Shown here one piece after another: positions 60,338 through 60,876 of a stretch of DNA of 60,876 bases. The DNA is from Candidatus Woesearchaeota archaeon. Lineage in GTDB: Archaea > Nanobdellota > Nanobdellia > Woesearchaeales > JACPJR01. Numbering within the stretch: the first letter of the stretch is position 1; each line of letters opens with the position of its first letter. Below the pieces are notes generated by a model, which saw nothing but the letters and a program-made list of their open reading frames with translations, did no database searches and was not told where the DNA came from. The position numbers and the translations under genes were made by a program. The DNA lies in NCBI GenBank assembly GCA_016187565.1, contig JACPJR010000008.1, forward strand, positions 1 through 60,876, in the 5' to 3' direction.

Positions 60338-60443
60338 CGGACCCGGAGGGATTTGAACCCTCGATCTACAGCTCGCCTCGAGAGCAAGTACGAGACCTCT
60401 CTCGTAGAAGGCTGTCGCCCTATCCAGGCTAGGCTACGGGTCC
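60338..60443 (-). tRNA. tRNA-Arg (anticodon TCT) with a 31-nt intron
   Basis: Acceptor arms GGACCCG/CGGGTCC pair over 7 bp with discriminator G. The T arm is GAGGG TTCAAAT CCCTC, and the anticodon stem is ACAGC/GCTGT. Between those stem strands lie 38 nt; the first six, CTTCTA, give loop positions 32-37 with anticodon TCT, and the last A is position 38. The 31 nt between fit an archaeal intron at the canonical 37/38 site, and its CGAGAG/CTCTCG arms can form the central helix of a bulge-helix-bulge. CCA is not encoded. Confidence 0.85.
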
Positions 60444-60524
60444 ATGGGGAAGAGTGACCAGAGACGTTATTTAAACCTTTCCACAATGTTTATAAATTAT
60501 CTCTTATTCTTCAACGCGTTCAAA

Positions 60525-60633
60525 GCGCGGGTAGCCAAGCGGCTAAGGCGATCGGCTGCAGACCGATTATTCAAGGGTTCGAGAATGTTGTGTGGAACTT
60601 TTCATGCAATTAACGAAAATCCCTTCCCGCGCT
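60525..60633 (+). tRNA. tRNA-Cys (anticodon GCA) with a 36-nt insertion in the T loop
   Basis: The acceptor GCGCGGG/CCCGCGC pairs over 7 bp, the anticodon arm is ATCGG CTGCAGA CCGAT (anticodon GCA), and the T stem is AAGGG/CCCTT. The T loop should have 7 nt but has 43: TTCGA, then a stretch ending in AAT. The extra 36 nt must be an intron at a non-canonical T-loop site, or an insertion that disables the gene. Discriminator T fits tRNA-Cys. TTTATAAAT lies about 33 nt upstream, and TTTTTT (60633-60638) terminates the gene. CCA is not encoded. Confidence 0.75.
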
Positions 60634-60745
60634 TTTTTAGTTTCTACAAATCTATACTTTTTTGTATCGCTCGGTTTAGAACAGATTTCTCGGTCATGAA
60701 ACAGTACAAAAAATAAAAAGAAATAACTCCGTTATTGTAAATAAT

Positions 60746-60797
60746 AAACAAAAGGCGGCTATCTGAGGGTTGAAACCACTCAGCGTTTCGCCGCCAT
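60746..60797 (-). terminator. Strong hairpin terminator of the right-edge gene
   Basis: On the minus strand a composite stem (GGCGGC/GCCGCC outside, CTGAG/CTCAG inside, then GGT/ACC) is followed by TTTTGTTT (60753-60746). It begins 7 nt after the stop codon of the partial gene at 60804. It could also be part of a mobile-element end, but the T-tract favours a terminator. Confidence 0.6.
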
Positions 60798-60803
60798 TAA
60801 AGC

Positions 60804-60876
60804 TTAATACGCTATCAGGCTCTTTTGTTCTCTTCTCTTATCCCAGTGTTTCTCCTGACACTCCTCGATATAGTGC
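60804..60876 (-). CDS. C-terminal end of an unidentified gene (runs off the window)
   Basis: The minus strand encodes HYIEECQEKHWDKRREQKSL plus IAY before a TAA at 60804-60806. The composition is protein-like and a terminator hairpin follows, so it is probably the end of a real gene. Only 23 residues are visible and no family can be named; a transposase tail is possible given the insertion element at the other window edge. Confidence 0.45.
   Translation of the reverse strand, partial: HYIEECQEKHWDKRREQKSLIAY

Noticed and set aside
60444-60716. Plus-strand open frame of 90 codons
   Set aside because: It runs across tRNA-Cys and its terminator; the open frame is incidental and no coding signal lies outside the tRNA.
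60746-60876. Right edge as a TnpB gene with omega RNA of an IS605 element
   Set aside because: The hairpin and T-tract suit a terminator, and the 23 visible residues lack the zinc-finger and RuvC motifs expected near the TnpB C-terminus.

Overview
The window reads as chromosomal DNA from an A+T-rich archaeon. The archaeal markers are DNA topoisomerase VI (both subunits), Taw1-type wyosine synthase, Dph2, archaeal Elp3/NcsA, a geranylgeranyl-reductase family enzyme, TrmB-family regulators, a tRNA-Arg with an intron after position 37, and TATA boxes centred about 26-29 nt before many start codons, as expected for leaderless mRNAs. The many small genes, orphan proteins and surface protein with a Lys-Gly-Gln N-terminus would suit a DPANN (Woesearchaeota-like) lineage, but this is an inference; no rRNA is present to test it.

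Layout. 1-1200: a truncated IS200/IS605 tnpA with its end hairpin, then two coupled membrane proteins. 1300-7300: an orphan gene, a TrmB regulator and a ribonucleotide reductase locus (nrdR-nrdA, then nrdB) with a candidate NrdR operator. 7500-13300: a small wHTH protein, a secreted DUF5667-like protein, an IMPase-family phosphatase, Dus, an orphan and a histone-deacetylase-fold enzyme. 13300-17300: an M1 aminopeptidase, a probable MITE and two decayed genes. 17400-23400: a 2013-residue secreted beta-helix/lipase/CARDB protein. 23500-29500: TrhO, an orphan, an ACT-domain protein, a GAPDH-like dehydrogenase and a HerA-like ATPase. 29700-33300: a thiol-redox cluster (circularly permuted CcdA, DipZ-like thioredoxin, VKOR homologue) and a geranylgeranyl reductase. 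33300-38800: a serpin remnant, an orphan, the Elp3-NcsA-sulfur-carrier operon and VapBC. 38800-46700: LplA/LplB, a second TrmB, an orphan and a lipA-E1alpha-E1beta-E2 operon. 46800-52400: a thioredoxin-like protein, M28 peptidase, DUF234-type ATPase, a Dph2 split into two reading frames, Taw1 and SemiSWEET. 52500-59400: an AbiE-type toxin-antitoxin pair, an O-methyltransferase, SerA, Top6B/Top6A and NnrE. 59400-60876: an orphan, a structured GC-rich patch, tRNA-Arg, a tRNA-Cys with a T-loop insertion, and the 3' end of an unidentified gene.

Themes. Translation-fidelity enzymes are concentrated here (Dus, TrhO, sulfur carrier/NcsA/Elp3, Taw1, Dph2). Lipoate metabolism is well represented: LipA for synthesis, LplA/LplB for attachment and a 2-oxoacid dehydrogenase as client; no E3 gene is in the window. 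DNA precursor synthesis appears to use a chlamydial-type class Ic (Mn/Fe) reductase under NrdR control. The observations I rate highest are the permuted CcdA, the class Ic radical-site signature with NrdR box, the tRNA-Cys T-loop insertion, the MITE with intact target-site duplication, the beta-helix/lipase fusion and the extra domain inside the E2 subunit. I did not find a clearly new multi-gene defence system.
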